Positions 1 to 7,370 of a stretch of DNA of 14,175 nt are shown one piece after another. A program made the translations under genes and the position numbers. The stretch lies in the NCBI GenBank assembly GCA_947176655.1, contig CAMWRK010000028.1, positions 1 to 14,175 on the forward strand, written 5' to 3'. The DNA comes from an uncultured Prevotellaceae bacterium (lineage in GTDB: Bacteria; Bacteroidota; Bacteroidia; Bacteroidales; Bacteroidaceae). Under the pieces are notes generated by a model. It searched no databases and was not told the DNA's origin. It saw only the letters and a program-made list of their open reading frames with translations. Position 1 is the stretch's first letter. Each line of letters begins with the position of its first letter.

Positions 1-320
1 ACGTATTCCTTGAAAAAAAGTCCTACGATACCTATGGGTATCATGCTGACAAGGATGGCCAGGATGTAGCGTCGTTCTTGGCTGAGGAGCGGTGCACGGG
101 TATCAATGAGTCCACGCAGCAGCCACTCTATCTCGTGTCGCAGGATAACGAGTGTGCTGAGCACTGTGGCTACATGGACGGCAATGGTAAAAGTGAGGCT
201 TTCTTCTCCGTCTATGCCGAAGAGTGCGCTTGCTATGGCCAGATGTCCGCTGCTGCTTACGGGCAGATATTCCGTAAGCCCTTGGAGCAATCCCATTAAT
301 AGGGCTTGTATTTCTGTCAT
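1..320 (-). CDS. uppP: Undecaprenyl-diphosphatase UppP (BacA), N-terminal part, cut by the window edge
   Basis: This integral membrane enzyme removes a phosphate from undecaprenyl diphosphate, recycling the lipid carrier for peptidoglycan and other envelope polymers; extra copies give bacitracin resistance in other bacteria. The minus-strand reading from ATG at 320 gives 106 residues before the window ends; the family is usually about 260-280. Visible is the family's first signature, QGLTEYLPVSSSGHL at residues 13-27, with the (E/Q)xxxE pattern (Gln13, Glu17) and the conserved His26. Hydrophobic segments lie near residues 47-61 and 86-103. The second signature (PGxSRSxxT) would be beyond the edge. 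The start lies 42 bp after the DUF3098 gene, and the order ftsX - DUF3098 - uppP is familiar in Bacteroidales, so it is probably the last visible gene of the miaB operon. Identity is sure; only completeness cannot be judged. Confidence 0.95.
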   Translation of the reverse strand, partial: MTEIQALLMGLLQGLTEYLPVSSSGHLAIASALFGIDGEESLTFTIAVHVATVLSTLVILRHEIEWLLRGLIDTRAPLLSQERRYILAILVSMIPIGIVGLFFKEY

Positions 321-362
321 TGTTGTAATGTTTTTTGTCTGTGTTTTCTATGTGGAATCGAT

Positions 363-593
363 TTATTCGCGGTTGTCGCTTTTGCCTCCGTACATGATAC
401 CGAGGATGATGAATATGAATCCGGCAAAGCATACTGCCGGAGCCAGCTTTATGCGCCGTGCGCTGAAGATTTCCGGATTGAAGAAGTCTTCGGTGCTGCC
501 GCTGCCGCTCATCAGTATGAGTCCAAGGATGACTATTACCATGCCTATGGCCAGGAGAATGTAGTTCTTTTTGTTGAAAGCCAGGTGATTCAT
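363..593 (-). CDS. DUF3098 family small membrane protein
   Basis: A 76-residue protein with two predicted membrane segments (about residues 11-28 and 50-68) joined by a short loop containing NPEIFSARRIKLAP, and a charged C-terminal tail (KSDNRE). The pattern matches DUF3098, a Bacteroidetes family of unknown function that sits between ftsX and uppP. I chose the ATG at 593 over an in-frame ATG at 644: the longer form would overlap the end of ftsX and add 17 residues with no membrane or family character, while 593 starts directly with MNHLAFNKKNY and leaves a 28-bp gap after ftsX. No Shine-Dalgarno sequence is visible, as usual in this phylum. By position I infer an envelope or division-related role; no catalytic motif is visible. 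Confidence 0.88.
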   Translation of the reverse strand: MNHLAFNKKNYILLAIGMVIVILGLILMSGSGSTEDFFNPEIFSARRIKLAPAVCFAGFIFIILGIMYGGKSDNRE

Positions 594-621
594 TGTGATA
601 CAGGTGATTATTTGTCGGTTA

Positions 622-1482
622 CTACTTGTAAAGGTCGCGTTCACGCATTCTCAGGAAGCGTGTGACGCTGATGTATGTACATGTTTGTGTAATGAGCAGG
701 GCAAAGGCAAGCACGCTTACGGCCATAATGGCAATGTTGCGTCCTGGCATGAACTGGTTCAGTTCCGTGTCAATGCCAGTTGCCCAGTGTATTAATGAAA
801 AAAGGATGCTGTCGGCAATGGCTGTAGCGGCAAGACCCATATACAGACTGTGCAGCATGAAGGGTCGGCGTATGAACCCCCAGCCGGCTCCCACCAGTTT
901 CATTGTATTTATGATGAAGCGGCGGCTGTATACACAGAGATGGACGGTATTGTTTATAAGACTGATGCAGACGACGGACAGCACTGCGGTGATGACAAAC
1001 AGGATGATGGTGATTGTGTTTAGATTCCTGTTCAGACTCTTCAATAGCTCGTTTTGGTATATTACATCGGTAATGGCAGACTCCTCCTGCAGGTCGTCTA
1101 CAATCCAACTGATGCTGTCGCTGCACACGTAATCTGGCTGCAACCCCAGTTCCATGGATATGCTGAACGGATTTCCTCCCAAAAACTCCACGGGATCTAT
1201 GCCCATGGCATCTATATGTTCGCGGAGAGCCTGCTCGCTGCTGATGTAATTGACATGATGAACATATTCCTTCTCCGCAAGCCGTTCTTCTATGGCATGG
1301 GCATCGGTCGGGACGGTGCCGTCTGCCAATACTACGGTCACTGTCATGTCTTTGCGCACATAGTCCCGCATTTCACGGGCCGTGAGGACGAAAAGTATCA
1401 GTGTGCCCAGTAACAGCAATACCATTGTGGTACTTATGGTACTTGTCAGGAATTGCCAGCGCAGGATGTTATTTCGTTTCAT
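622..1482 (-). CDS. ftsX: Cell-division permease-like protein FtsX
   Basis: FtsX is the membrane partner of the ATPase FtsE. Together they link divisome assembly to control of peptidoglycan hydrolases in the periplasm. The 286-residue protein has the expected layout: a short cytosolic N-terminus, TM1 about 17-34, an extracytoplasmic domain of about 120 residues, then TM2 about 155-178, TM3 about 209-232 and TM4 about 249-272. The stretch NNTVHLCVYSRRFIINTMKL after TM2 is typical of FtsX, with the following VGAGWGFIRRPF loop. The start codon overlaps the end of miaB by 4 bp (ATGA arrangement), indicating translational coupling. No ftsE lies in the window, so its partner must be encoded elsewhere, as is usual in this phylum. 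The length fits the family. Confidence 0.93.
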   Translation of the reverse strand: MKRNNILRWQFLTSTISTTMVLLLLGTLILFVLTAREMRDYVRKDMTVTVVLADGTVPTDAHAIEERLAEKEYVHHVNYISSEQALREHIDAMGIDPVEFLGGNPFSISMELGLQPDYVCSDSISWIVDDLQEESAITDVIYQNELLKSLNRNLNTITIILFVITAVLSVVCISLINNTVHLCVYSRRFIINTMKLVGAGWGFIRRPFMLHSLYMGLAATAIADSILFSLIHWATGIDTELNQFMPGRNIAIMAVSVLAFALLITQTCTYISVTRFLRMRERDLYK

Positions 1483-2792
1483 ATTGCTATGCCTTTCAAT
1501 GTCGCGCTGGAACTTTCCGTAATCCTGACTTTGACCGTATCGCCGATGTGGTGGTTGTCACGGTCTATGATGACTACCTTGTTCTGTTCCGTCCGTCCGA
1601 ACAACTGTTCGCGGCTACGCTTGCTGACACCTTCTATGAGAACATCATACTCCTTGCCTATGCAAAGGCGGTTGCATTCTGCCGAGAGTTCATTTTGCAA
1701 GGAGATAAGTTCGTTCAGCCTGCGCACTTTTACTTCTTCCGGAATATCGTCTGCGAGATGTTTGCTGGCATAGGTTCCCGGACGCTCGCTGTACTTGAAC
1801 ATGAAAGCCGAGTCATAGCGGCACTGGCGCATCAGGCTGAGACTTTCCATGTGATCATCCTCCGTCTCGCTGCAATAGCCGGCAAAAATGTCTGTGGTGA
1901 TGGCGCAGTCCGGAATGATACGGCGTATGGCCTCCACACGTTCCAGATACCATTCACGGGTGTATTTGCGGTTCATCAGTTTGAGTATTCTGTTGCTTCC
2001 GCTCTGCACCGGCAGATGTATGTGTCTGCATACGTTCGGTTCCTCGGCTATTACATGGAGTGTCTCGTCACTCATGTCCTTGGGGTGTGAGGTGGTGAAC
2101 CTTACACGCATTTCGGGTACGGCACGTGCGACCATACGTAGAAGTTGCGGGAAGTCGGTATCACCGTAGCGGTAGCTGTTGACATTCTGTCCCAGAAGCG
2201 TGACCTCCTTGAAGTTTCGTTTCTGAAGGTCAAGGCATTCTTTCAATATGCTTTCCACGTCGCGGCTGCGTTCCATGCCCCTGGTGTACGGTACTATACA
2301 ATAGTGGCAGAAGTTGTTACATCCGCGCATGATGCTGACGAATCCACCGATGTGTCCGGTGTGCAGTCGCTGTGGGATAATGTCGCTGTATGTTTCTGTT
2401 AGGGACAGTTCCACATTTATTGCCTTCTGGCCGCATTCCACCTGCGCAATCATATCCGGCAGAGACATATAACTGTCAGGCCCCACAACCAGATCCACTC
2501 CGTATTCCTGTATCAGTTTTTCCTTGACACGCTCGGCCATGCACCCTATCACGCCGATGATGAGGCGGTGTTCGTTGCTGCGTTTTTTCTGTATGCTGTG
2601 AAGAAACTCCAGACGTGAGAGAATCTTCTGCTCTGCATTGTCCCGTACGCTGCATGTATTGAGGAATATCGCATCCGCCTCTTCCAGCGTTTCACATACC
2701 TCGTAGCCTGCCATGCCCATGATTGAAGCAACGACCTCGCTGTCGGCCACATTCATCTGGCATCCGTATGTCTCTATAAGGATTTTTTTCAT
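1479..2792 (-). CDS. miaB: tRNA-2-methylthio-N6-dimethylallyladenosine synthase MiaB
   Basis: MiaB is a radical-SAM methylthiotransferase that adds a methylthio group to i6A37 in tRNAs reading codons that begin with U. The 437-residue protein shows the three expected parts. The N-terminal UPF0004 domain (residues 1-about 120) carries Cys11, Cys47 and Cys84 for the auxiliary Fe-S cluster that supplies sulfur. The radical-SAM core has the CxxxCxxC motif at Cys158, Cys162 and Cys165 (GCNNFCHYC). A C-terminal TRAM domain (about 375-437) binds tRNA. The opening IETYGCQMNVADSE and the phrase IVPYTRGMERSR favour MiaB over the related RimO and MtaB. The ATG at 2792 lies only 15 bp after a terminator-like hairpin that follows tRNA-Gln, so no separate promoter fits in the gap. 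It overlaps ftsX by 4 bp. Confidence 0.96.
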   Translation of the reverse strand: MKKILIETYGCQMNVADSEVVASIMGMAGYEVCETLEEADAIFLNTCSVRDNAEQKILSRLEFLHSIQKKRSNEHRLIIGVIGCMAERVKEKLIQEYGVDLVVGPDSYMSLPDMIAQVECGQKAINVELSLTETYSDIIPQRLHTGHIGGFVSIMRGCNNFCHYCIVPYTRGMERSRDVESILKECLDLQKRNFKEVTLLGQNVNSYRYGDTDFPQLLRMVARAVPEMRVRFTTSHPKDMSDETLHVIAEEPNVCRHIHLPVQSGSNRILKLMNRKYTREWYLERVEAIRRIIPDCAITTDIFAGYCSETEDDHMESLSLMRQCRYDSAFMFKYSERPGTYASKHLADDIPEEVKVRRLNELISLQNELSAECNRLCIGKEYDVLIEGVSKRSREQLFGRTEQNKVVIIDRDNHHIGDTVKVRITESSSATLKGIAI

Positions 2793-2794
2793 CT

Positions 2795-2810
2795 CTTTTA
2801 AGCATAAAAG
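2795..2810 (-). other. Small inverted repeat abutting the miaB start
   Basis: On the minus strand CTTTTA - TGCT - TAAAAG forms a perfect 6-bp stem with a 4-base loop, ending 2 bases before the miaB ATG. Its left arm is the T-tract of the preceding terminator-like hairpin, so in RNA the U-tract could pair with the A-rich segment directly ahead of the miaB start. The arrangement is visible in sequence; any regulatory meaning is inference, and the pairing is AU-rich and weak. Confidence 0.3.
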
Positions 2811-2838
2811 GGAGGTTCGCCTTGTGGCGACCTCCCTT
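2806..2838 (-). terminator. Rho-independent terminator-like hairpin after tRNA-Gln
   Basis: Minus-strand arms AAGGGAGGTCGCC and GGCGAACCTCCCTT pair almost completely (one bulged base) around an ACAA loop, followed by TTTTAT. It begins 6 bp after the encoded CCA end of tRNA-Gln, the expected place for a tRNA terminator. It also sits only 15 bp ahead of miaB, so complete termination would leave miaB without a visible promoter; it may act as a partial terminator or a 3'-processing hairpin. Confidence 0.7.
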
Positions 2839-2847
2839 GAAGGTTGG

Positions 2848-2918
2848 TTGGGCTATCCGGTTTCGAACCAGAACTAAGACGACCAAAATGTCTTGTGCTA
2901 CCATTACACCATAGCCCA
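2848..2918 (-). tRNA. trnQ: tRNA-Gln, anticodon UUG
   Basis: The minus strand folds into a full 71-nt cloverleaf. The acceptor stem TGGGCTA pairs with TAGCCCA and the discriminator is A. The D-arm has a GTG/CAC stem with AATGGTAG in the loop. The anticodon stem is AGACA/CGTCT with loop TTTTGGT, giving anticodon TTG (2884-2886) for glutamine CAA codons. The T-arm is TCTGG-TTCGAAA-CCGGA. CCA is encoded in the DNA at 2845-2847. The closing anticodon pair (positions 31-39) is an A.C mismatch. A Bacteroidetes -7 promoter box lies about 43 bp upstream and a hairpin terminator follows. No split or intron is seen. Confidence 0.96.
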
Positions 2919-2960
2919 ATCCTATGCAAATCATAGCCCGTAGACTTACATTTGCGGTTG

Positions 2961-2968
2961 CAAAGGTA
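2961..2968 (-). promoter_or_regulatory. Bacteroidetes-type -7 box for tRNA-Gln
   Basis: TACCTTTG on the minus strand matches the TAnnTTTG consensus of the Bacteroidetes housekeeping sigma factor. It would start transcription near 2954, leaving a leader of roughly 35 nt before the mature tRNA 5' end at 2918. I see no TTTG -33 box at the usual spacing, only an A/T-rich stretch (AAATATTTTTTG) just upstream. The 183-bp gap between tyrS and the tRNA holds nothing else I can support. Confidence 0.65.
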
Positions 2969-3101
2969 CAAAAAATATTTAGGTTTCTGGCTTTGGCTTA
3001 TGTTTATTTTACCATTGCTCACCAAATATTTCTGCATCCTCTTATTTATATTAGTAGGTTACATTCCTTTCTGCCGGGAGGAACAGATGGGGTTGGGAAG
3101 C

Positions 3102-4403
3102 CTACTTGACGATGATCAGGAAATACCTTTTCTTTCCCTGCTGTGCCAACAGATATTTGTCGTTCAGCAAATCGCTTTCAGTTATTGTTTTGTCAAAGGC
3201 ACTCAGCTTCTCTTTGTTGATGGAAACACCGCCGCCTTGAGTCAGTTTGCGCATCTCGCCCTTTGAGGCGAAGCATGCTGTTTCTCCTGCAAGCAGATCA
3301 ACAGCCTTTATGCCGTCTCCTTTCAGTAGTTCGCGGCTTATCTCATATTGCGGCACTCCGGCGAATACGTCCAGCAGGGTTGCTTCGTCAAGTTTTGCAA
3401 GGCTTTCCTTTGTGGCTTTGCCAAAGAGAATGTTGCTTGCTTCAACTGCGGTCTCGTAGTCCTCACGCGAATGTACCATACATGTCACCTCTTCAGCCAA
3501 ACGTTTTTGCAGTATGCGCTGTCCGGAATCCTGATGGTGTTGTTCAATGAGGCCGTCGATTGTTTCTCTGTCCAGTGAGGTGAATATCTTGATGTAGCGT
3601 TCTGCCTCTTCATCACCTACATTCAGCCAGAACTGGTAGAATGTATATGGTGTTGTTCGGTTGCGGTCCAGCCAGATGTTTCCTTGTTCCGTCTTGCCGA
3701 ACTTTTTGCCGTCGGCTTTGGTTATCAGGGGGCAGGTCAGTGCGTATGCCATGTTGTCGCCACCGAGTTTGCGGCGGATAAGTTCTGTGCCTGTGGTGAT
3801 ATTGCCCCATTGGTCGGAACCGCCCATCTGCAGGCGGCAGTTCTTTTCCTGATACAGATGCAGGAAATCGTAGCCTTGAAGCAGTTGATATGTGAATTCT
3901 GTGAAGGACATGCCGTCCTGAAATTCTCCGTTCAGACGTCTCTTAACACTGTCCTTGGCCATCATGTAGTTGACAGTGATGCATTTTCCAATCTCACGTG
4001 CGAAGTCCAGGAAGGAGTAGTTCTTCATCCAGTCATAGTTATTGACCAGTTCTGCCTTGTTGGGCGCATCGCTGTCAAAATCCAGGAAACGTGCCAGTTG
4101 TTCCTTGATGCAGGCGACATTGTGACGCAATGTCTCTTCGTTCAGCAGGTTGCGCTCCTGACTTTTTCCGCTGGGGTCTCCGATCATGCCGGTGGCACCT
4201 CCGATAAGAGCCAGAGGTTTGTGGCCGCAACGCTGGAAATGGCGCAGAATCATCACACCGCACAAGTGTCCGATGTGTAGTGAGTCGGCTGTGGGATCAA
4301 TGCCGACATAAGCGGTTTGTTGCCCTGAGGCCAGCATCTCTTCCGTACCCGGCATCATCTGGTGGATCATGCCTCTCCATCTCAGTTCTTCAACAAAATT
4401 CAT
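3102..4403 (-). CDS. tyrS: Tyrosyl-tRNA synthetase
   Basis: This class I aminoacyl-tRNA synthetase charges tRNA-Tyr in the cytoplasm. The 433-residue form from ATG at 4403 has the HIGH motif at residues 43-46 (SLHIGHLCG), the tyrosine-binding region around GYDF (177-180), GGSDQWGN at 194-201, and the KMSKS-equivalent KFGKT at 234-238 followed by EQGNIWLD. The C-terminal 65 or so residues, with GGGVSINKEKL, form an S4-like tRNA-binding domain, as in the standard bacterial TyrRS. An in-frame GTG at 4469 would add 22 polar residues unlike any synthetase N-terminus, so I used the ATG directly before NFVEELRWRGM. It follows korB by 88 bp. I see neither a clear promoter nor a terminator in that gap, so it may be read from the korAB transcript. 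Confidence 0.96.
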   Translation of the reverse strand: MNFVEELRWRGMIHQMMPGTEEMLASGQQTAYVGIDPTADSLHIGHLCGVMILRHFQRCGHKPLALIGGATGMIGDPSGKSQERNLLNEETLRHNVACIKEQLARFLDFDSDAPNKAELVNNYDWMKNYSFLDFAREIGKCITVNYMMAKDSVKRRLNGEFQDGMSFTEFTYQLLQGYDFLHLYQEKNCRLQMGGSDQWGNITTGTELIRRKLGGDNMAYALTCPLITKADGKKFGKTEQGNIWLDRNRTTPYTFYQFWLNVGDEEAERYIKIFTSLDRETIDGLIEQHHQDSGQRILQKRLAEEVTCMVHSREDYETAVEASNILFGKATKESLAKLDEATLLDVFAGVPQYEISRELLKGDGIKAVDLLAGETACFASKGEMRKLTQGGGVSINKEKLSAFDKTITESDLLNDKYLLAQQGKKRYFLIIVK

Positions 4404-4491
4404 CGAATGATTAATTGTTTGGGGTTGTTTTAATGTGTTGCTTAATTGTGTTTGTATAATTTGCGCCACATTAATTATCGTTTCTCTGCGC

Positions 4492-5499
4492 TCACTTTAC
4501 CTCCCAGATGTCGTTAGTTTCCAGGAGTTCGGCGAAGGAGTGGTATTTCTTCTGAGCCTTGACTTCCTCTATCTGTGCCTCAACGGCGTCGTTATAGGTG
4601 GGTGCCTCGACATCGCGTATCACACCCAAGGCAATCGGGAAACCGTCTCCGTCTCCCATTAATGCTAACTTAAGTTGAAGAGTGTTGTCCTGACATTTGG
4701 CATCATGCACAAGGATATCGTCTATGGTGATGCCGTCTTTTCCAATTTCGACAATCTTTAGGCCAAAACCCTCCTGCACGAGACCGTATTCGTTGTTCTC
4801 GCCGAAGACAAGCGGTTGTCCGTGTCTGACGTAGATGGCATTCTTTGCCCGACCGGCCTTGTCGTAGATGCAGTCGTGCGCACCATGGTTAAAGATGACA
4901 CAGTCCTGCATGATTTCGCAAACCGAGGCTCCCTTGTGGTTATAAGCGGCTTTCAGGATTTCTATGGTTCCGGGTGCATCTGTGGCAACGGCACGTGCAA
5001 AGAAATGGCCACGTGCACCGAAGCACAATTCCGCCGGGCGGAACGGATCCTCGACAGTTCCGTATGGACTGCTCTTGCTGACAAAGCCGCGTGGGCTTGT
5101 CGGTGAATATTGTCCCTTGGTAAGACCGTATATACGGTTGTTCAGGAGAATCATATTGAGGTCTATGTTCCTGCGGTTCGCATGTATGAAATGGTTACCG
5201 CCTATTGCCAGACCGTCACCGTCACCGCTGACCTGCCATACGGTCAGACGCGGATTGGCTACCTTGCAACCTGTTGCTATTGCGGCAGCACGACCATGTA
5301 TAGTGTTCATGCCGTATGTCGCCATGTAGTGTGGCAGGCGGCTGGAACATCCTATACCGGAAATGACTGCAATGTCTGACGGTGCAACGCCGATTTCCGC
5401 CATAGCCTTGTGCAATGAGGCCAGGAAGAAATGGTCACCGCATCCGGGACACCATCTTGGCTGTCCCTTCTTGAAATCCTGAGCTGTGTATGTTGCCAT
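4492..5499 (-). CDS. korB: 2-oxoacid (2-oxoglutarate):ferredoxin oxidoreductase, beta subunit
   Basis: The beta subunit binds thiamine diphosphate and an [4Fe-4S] cluster. With KorA it interconverts 2-oxoglutarate plus CoA and succinyl-CoA plus CO2, using ferredoxin. In the 335 residues, Cys17 and Cys20 (WCPGCGDH), Cys51 (GIGCSSR) and probably Cys200 (EIMQDC) are the cluster ligands known in the family. The ThDP/Mg site is GDGDG at 92-96 with NNRIYGLTKGQYSPTS about 25 residues later. The HGRAAAIATGCK stretch (68-79) is typical of 2-oxoacid beta subunits. The 14-bp gap after korA indicates co-translation of the pair. The 2-oxoglutarate preference is inferred from overall resemblance to KorB; another 2-oxoacid cannot be excluded from sequence alone. 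Confidence 0.93.
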   Translation of the reverse strand: MATYTAQDFKKGQPRWCPGCGDHFFLASLHKAMAEIGVAPSDIAVISGIGCSSRLPHYMATYGMNTIHGRAAAIATGCKVANPRLTVWQVSGDGDGLAIGGNHFIHANRRNIDLNMILLNNRIYGLTKGQYSPTSPRGFVSKSSPYGTVEDPFRPAELCFGARGHFFARAVATDAPGTIEILKAAYNHKGASVCEIMQDCVIFNHGAHDCIYDKAGRAKNAIYVRHGQPLVFGENNEYGLVQEGFGLKIVEIGKDGITIDDILVHDAKCQDNTLQLKLALMGDGDGFPIALGVIRDVEAPTYNDAVEAQIEEVKAQKKYHSFAELLETNDIWEVK

Positions 5500-5513
5500 G
5501 ATTATGTCCTGTG

Positions 5514-7349
5514 TTATTTGTTTATGATGGAGTTGAACGCCTTTGTCAGTTCTGTAACCTTGAATGGCTGACCCTTTACTTCGTTATATTGCTCGGGGCA
5601 GAATCCGTCTATCTTCATACGAAGCCAACCGGCCAACTGACCCATATTCTGTTCCGCAACGACGACTTTGGGATATTTTCTCAGAACCTCAGCTGTATTC
5701 TTCGGCAATGGATTGATATTACGGAGGTGTGCCATAGCCACTTTCTTACCTGCATTGCGCATTTCCTCCATGGCTGCGCGCAGATGTCCGTAAGTACCTC
5801 CGAAACCGACTATCAGCAGGTCGGCATCATCCTTGTCACCCAGCACCTCAAGATCAGGCACCGGAATGTTGGCAATTTTCTGTGCGCGTTTACGGGTCAT
5901 CAGATCGTGATTCTCCGGATTAGTACTGATGGCTCCAGTCTTGTCGTCCTTCTCCAAACCACCCAGAATGTGCTCGAATCCTACACGTCCGGGTACAGCC
6001 CAATAGCGTGTTCCGTCTTCCTTACGCATATACGGAGTCCATTCCCCGCGCAACTCCTCGGGAACATACGGAGGATTGATGGCAGGATACTTGGAGAGAT
6101 CGGGCAGACGGAATGCGCCTGAACCATTGGCAACGAAAGCATCGGTCAGAAGAATCACCGGTGTCATGTGCTCCAAAGCCATTTTAGATGCTTCGTATGC
6201 GGCATCGAAACAATCAGTAGGACTTGTGGCCGCTATCACCGGTATGGGGCTTTCACCGTTACGTCCAAACAAAGCCTGCAAAAGGTCGGTCTGTTCGCTT
6301 TTGGTGGGAAGACCTGTTGCAGGCCCGCCACGCTGTACGTCAAGAATTACCAAAGGAAGTTCCATGATAACAGCAAGGTTCATAGCCTCGCTCTTGAGGC
6401 ACATGCCTGGACCCGATGTGCTTGTAACTGCCAAGGCACCTGCAAATGACGCGCCAACGCTGGAAGCGCATCCGGAAATCTCGTCCTCACACTGTACGGT
6501 AGTAACGCCGAGACTTTTGTGCTTGGACAGTTCGTGAAGAACATCTGTTGCAGGGGTAATCGGGTAAGAACCGAGGAAGAGTTTCAGTCCGGCTTTCTCG
6601 GCAGCGGCAATGAAGCCATAGGCAGTGGCCTTGTTGCCGGTAATATCCATATACCGTCCCGGAACCTTGTTCTTGGTTTCGATGCGGTATACATTAGCTA
6701 CGCTTGAGTGGGTATTGTGTCCGTAATCGTATCCGGCCTGTATTACCTTAATGTTTGCCTCGGCAATCGCCGGTTTTTTTGCAAATTTGTCTTTCAGGAA
6801 GTTAAAGGCGACAGACAAGTCGCGGTCAAACAACCAGCACACCAGTCCAAGCGCAAACATGTTGCGGCATTTGTTGATGCTCTTGATGTCCATGCCGGTG
6901 TCCTCCAGACATGTCTTTACCATCGTTGTCAGAGGACAGGCAATGACACGATCAGGGTCTATGCCCATCTCGCCAAGATAATCCTCGCTCTTGAATTGAG
7001 CTTTTTCCAGATCCTTGGATCCGAAACTGTCGGTGTCTATAATAATCGCCGCATCAGGTTTGGCATAACGGTATTGTGTCTTCAGCGCAGCAGCATTCAT
7101 TGCCACCAGCACATCGCATAAGTCACCGGGTGTATACACCTGTTCTGCACCGATGTGTACCTGGAAACCGCTGACACCTGTCAGCGAACCTTGCGGAGCG
7201 CGAATATCTGCCGGATAGTCAGGAAATGTACTGATACTGTTTCCCACTGTTGCGGATACGGTGGAAAATATATTGCCTGCAAGCTGCATGCCATCACCGG
7301 AGTCGCCCGAAAAGCGAACAACTACTGAGTTTCTTTCAGTTATGTTCAT
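5514..7349 (-). CDS. korA: 2-oxoacid (2-oxoglutarate):ferredoxin oxidoreductase, fused gamma-alpha subunit
   Basis: A 611-residue chain combining the gamma domain (about 1-195, opening VVVRFSGDSGDGMQLAGN, with FPDYPADIRAPQGSLTGVSGFQVHI) and the alpha subunit (about 240-611). The alpha part shows SYPITPATD (261-269), QCEDE (286-290), the TSGPGMCLKSEAMNLA region (311-326), DVQRGGPATGLPTKSEQTD (337-355) and a C-terminal transketolase-like domain with HLRNINPLP. It works with KorB as a ferredoxin-linked 2-oxoacid oxidoreductase in anaerobic central metabolism. The reading frame is open back to 7469, but that extension runs through tRNA-Arg, so the ATG at 7349, directly before NITERNSVVVRFSG, is the start. 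Only 18 bp separate it from the tRNA CCA end, so the mRNA is probably processed from a joint transcript. No ferredoxin-like subunit gene is adjacent. Confidence 0.94.
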   Translation of the reverse strand: MNITERNSVVVRFSGDSGDGMQLAGNIFSTVSATVGNSISTFPDYPADIRAPQGSLTGVSGFQVHIGAEQVYTPGDLCDVLVAMNAAALKTQYRYAKPDAAIIIDTDSFGSKDLEKAQFKSEDYLGEMGIDPDRVIACPLTTMVKTCLEDTGMDIKSINKCRNMFALGLVCWLFDRDLSVAFNFLKDKFAKKPAIAEANIKVIQAGYDYGHNTHSSVANVYRIETKNKVPGRYMDITGNKATAYGFIAAAEKAGLKLFLGSYPITPATDVLHELSKHKSLGVTTVQCEDEISGCASSVGASFAGALAVTSTSGPGMCLKSEAMNLAVIMELPLVILDVQRGGPATGLPTKSEQTDLLQALFGRNGESPIPVIAATSPTDCFDAAYEASKMALEHMTPVILLTDAFVANGSGAFRLPDLSKYPAINPPYVPEELRGEWTPYMRKEDGTRYWAVPGRVGFEHILGGLEKDDKTGAISTNPENHDLMTRKRAQKIANIPVPDLEVLGDKDDADLLIVGFGGTYGHLRAAMEEMRNAGKKVAMAHLRNINPLPKNTAEVLRKYPKVVVAEQNMGQLAGWLRMKIDGFCPEQYNEVKGQPFKVTELTKAFNSIINK

Positions 7350-7370
7350 GTCGTAAAATAATAATGATGG

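Noticed and set aside
1401..2090. 229-codon plus-strand open frame antisense to miaB
   Set aside because: It is a shadow of the confidently identified miaB; no family resemblance and no promoter or start context.
2884..2886. tRNA-Gln as a direct MiaB substrate explaining the gene pairing
   Set aside because: MiaB acts on i6A37 in tRNAs for U-starting codons; this tRNA reads CAA and has G at position 37, so it is not an expected substrate.
2798..3037. Minus-strand open frame of 79 codons spanning tRNA-Gln
   Set aside because: It translates the tRNA and its terminator hairpin and resembles no protein family; tRNA genes often leave such frames open.
3062..3090. Possible tyrS terminator
   Set aside because: Only a 5-bp stem (TTCCT/AGGAA) with a large loop and no T-tail on the minus strand could be found.
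4404..4469. GTG start adding 22 residues to tyrS
   Set aside because: The extra residues are not found in the synthetase family and the ATG at 4403 begins the conserved sequence.
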